This document shows positions 62,594-64,000 of a DNA stretch of 64,000 nucleotides, piece after piece (the first letter of the stretch is position 1; the number at the start of each line of letters is the position of its first letter). This stretch comes from Comamonas sp. JUb58 (GTDB lineage: Bacteria; Pseudomonadota; Gammaproteobacteria; Burkholderiales; Burkholderiaceae_C): NCBI RefSeq assembly GCF_004364775.1, contig NZ_SOAL01000001.1, positions 372,001-436,000 of the forward strand. The letters are read 5' to 3'. The notes under the pieces were generated by a model that saw only the letters and a list, made by a program, of their open reading frames with translations, did not search any database and was not told the origin of the DNA. The position numbers and the translations under genes were made by a program.

Positions 62594-63181
62594 CTGCGCG
62601 ATAGAGTTATTGGTTTACCGGTGAGCAGTTTAATTCACCCACCAGTACCCGCACAGGCCGGTCGATGTCTGGCTGATCGCCTTGCCGCCCCACCTGCATA
62701 CCAAAAGATTGCGCAGGGGACGCCAAGTGAATCAGGCGGACAGACACATTGAAACAACGAAAAAACAGATTTTTGGCGACAGCTGTCGCAAAGGCCTGCA
62801 ACCAGGCCCCGCTCAGCTGATCGTCTTCACACCAAACATGTTGATTTTGTGGGCTTGGATGGCAACTCTCTGGCACAGCAGCAGCTGTGCGCCAGTGCGT
62901 CTTGCCGTGCCCGCTGTGCGCATGTTCTCAGGGCAGATATCCCAGCCGGAGGCAGCCCAGCGCTGGCTGGCCGGGTATTTACATGCCCTCTCCCGCGTGC
63001 CTAGATCCCCTGTGCTGACATAAGTATTACCAGCAAACATGACACGCTCTGTGAATTCTTTCGTTTCTCTGCGTCTGTCCCGGCATCTGTGGCTCCAGTA
63101 AGAGCCTGTTTATTGTTGGGATTGGAGACAGGTGCCTGACTGACAAAGGCAGCCTGTCCCGCATTACGAAGGACGCGCATC
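62594..63181. other. Long rluC/rne intergenic region (rne leader)
   Basis: A 588-bp non-coding stretch before rne. In E. coli the rne mRNA has a long leader through which RNase E represses its own synthesis. The length here fits a similar long leader. A stable hairpin is listed separately. I see no convincing gene. Confidence 0.55.
63127..63158 (+). promoter_or_regulatory. rne: Hairpin just upstream of the rne ribosome site
   Basis: GACAGG-T-GCCT, a 9-base loop, then AGGC-AG-CCTGTC: ten pairs with a small internal bulge. It is 9 bases before the GAAGGA ribosome site. It is a candidate target for RNase E autoregulation. Confidence 0.5.
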
Positions 63182-64000
63182 ATGAAACGGATGCTGATCA
63201 ACGCCACGCAAGCTGAAGAGCGCCGCCTCGCCATTGTCGATGGCCAAAAGCTGCTGGACTACGAAATTGAAATCGAAGGCCGCGAACAACGCAAAGGCAA
63301 TATCTACAAAGCCGTTGTTACCCGGGTCGAACCCTCTTTGGAAGCCTGCTTTGTCGACTACGGCGAAGACCGCCACGGCTTTCTGCCCTTCAAGGAAATC
63401 TCCAAGCAGTATTTCGCCGAAGGCGTCTCCCCCAGCCAGGCCCGCATCAATGATGTGATCAAGGAAGGCCAGGAGCTGATCGTTCAGGTCGAAAAGGAAG
63501 AACGTGGCAACAAGGGCGCGGCCCTGACCACCTTCATCTCGCTGGCCGGCCGCTATGTGGTGCTGATGCCCAACAACCCCCGTGGTGGTGGTGTCTCGCG
63601 CCGCATCGAAGGCGACGAGCGCGCCGAGCTCAAGGAGGCGATGGACCAGCTGGACTACCCCAAGGGCATGTCCATCATTGCGCGCACCGCCGGCATTGGC
63701 CGCAGCGCACCCGAACTGCAATGGGACTTGAACTACCTGCTCAAGCTCTGGGGCGCCATCGACGGTGCTGCCAAGTCGGGCAAGGGTGCCTTCCTGATCT
63801 ACCAGGAATCGAGCCTGGTGATCCGCGCAATCCGCGACTATTTCCACAATGACATCGGCGACATCCTGATCGACACCGATGACATTTATGAACAAGCCCA
63901 GCAGTTCATGGCCCATGTGATGCCTGAGCACGCTGCCCGCGTCAAGCGCTACCGCGATGACGCGCCGCTGTTCAGCCGCTTCCAGATCGAGCACCAGATC
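63182..64000 (+). CDS. rne: Ribonuclease E (5' part only)
   Basis: The window holds 273 codons from ATG 63182, with a GAAGGA site. MKRMLINATQAEERRLAIVD at the start, the S1 domain (about 39-120) with KEERGNKGAALTTFISLAG, and the 5'-sensor Arg-Thr in SIIARTAGIG (168-169) are typical. It is the main endoribonuclease for mRNA decay and rRNA/tRNA processing. The catalytic DNase I-like part and C-terminal scaffold lie beyond the window edge. Confidence 0.97.
   Translation, partial: MKRMLINATQAEERRLAIVDGQKLLDYEIEIEGREQRKGNIYKAVVTRVEPSLEACFVDYGEDRHGFLPFKEISKQYFAEGVSPSQARINDVIKEGQELIVQVEKEERGNKGAALTTFISLAGRYVVLMPNNPRGGGVSRRIEGDERAELKEAMDQLDYPKGMSIIARTAGIGRSAPELQWDLNYLLKLWGAIDGAAKSGKGAFLIYQESSLVIRAIRDYFHNDIGDILIDTDDIYEQAQQFMAHVMPEHAARVKRYRDDAPLFSRFQIEHQI

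Overview
The window is a high-GC chromosomal segment from a betaproteobacterium of the Comamonadaceae, most likely Comamonas or a close relative. The main evidence is the housekeeping block yceD-rpmF-plsX-fabH-fabD-fabG-acpP-fabF-ygfX-rpoE-rseA-degP with the neighbouring rne/rluC locus, plus an IPTL-CTERM protein and the style of the GST, LysR and RND genes. The species is inferred from gene content; no 16S gene is present.

Layout. 1-2644: end of a peptide-type ABC transporter lipoprotein gene, an OsmC-family gene and a VOC-fold gene. 3004-10100: a four-gene Wadjet anti-plasmid system (jetA-jetB-jetC-jetD) whose jetD reading frame is broken inside the nuclease (Toprim) motif. 10144-18119: an iron-responsive block consisting of a TonB-dependent siderophore receptor, a PKHD-type hydroxylase, and a five-gene operon (PepSY membrane protein, DUF2271, DUF4198, ApbE, membrane-anchored flavodoxin/FNR reductase), with two Fur-box-like sites. 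18305-20030: an AraC regulator and a LysE exporter separated by a 151-bp palindromic repeat. 20278-24384: YghU, a beta-class GST and an AhpD-like protein, then two LysR genes; a shared operator-like palindrome links the first LysR gene to the YghU operon. 24589-31704: a MexEF-OprN-like RND pump followed by an old-yellow-enzyme-family oxidoreductase. 31815-36689: a PAP2 phosphatase, two tRNA genes, a small accessory pocket (SHOCT protein, GIY-YIG protein), and an M20 peptidase lipoprotein. 36940-42494: a DUF421 protein, then a cyclohexanecarboxylate degradation cluster (aliA, aliB, badI, badH, divergent badR). 42735-46041: lipoprotein, small membrane proteins, an IPTL-CTERM protein and a second identical tRNA-Arg. 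46187-60188: envelope-stress genes, fatty acid and phospholipid synthesis, rpmF, yceD, maf, a tetrapyrrole-methylase-fold methyltransferase, an S49 peptidase, a Rieske protein and a HAD phosphatase. 60657-64000: an RNase E N-terminal-domain paralogue, rluC, and the start of the true rne.

The strongest leads are the stand-alone RNase E sensor/S1-domain paralogue beside rne (intact, but without the catalytic region and with altered RNA-contact residues), the frameshifted Wadjet nuclease, the palindrome shared by the lysR and yghU promoters, and the flavin/PepSY iron-reductase operon. No CRISPR array, integrase or insertion sequence was found.
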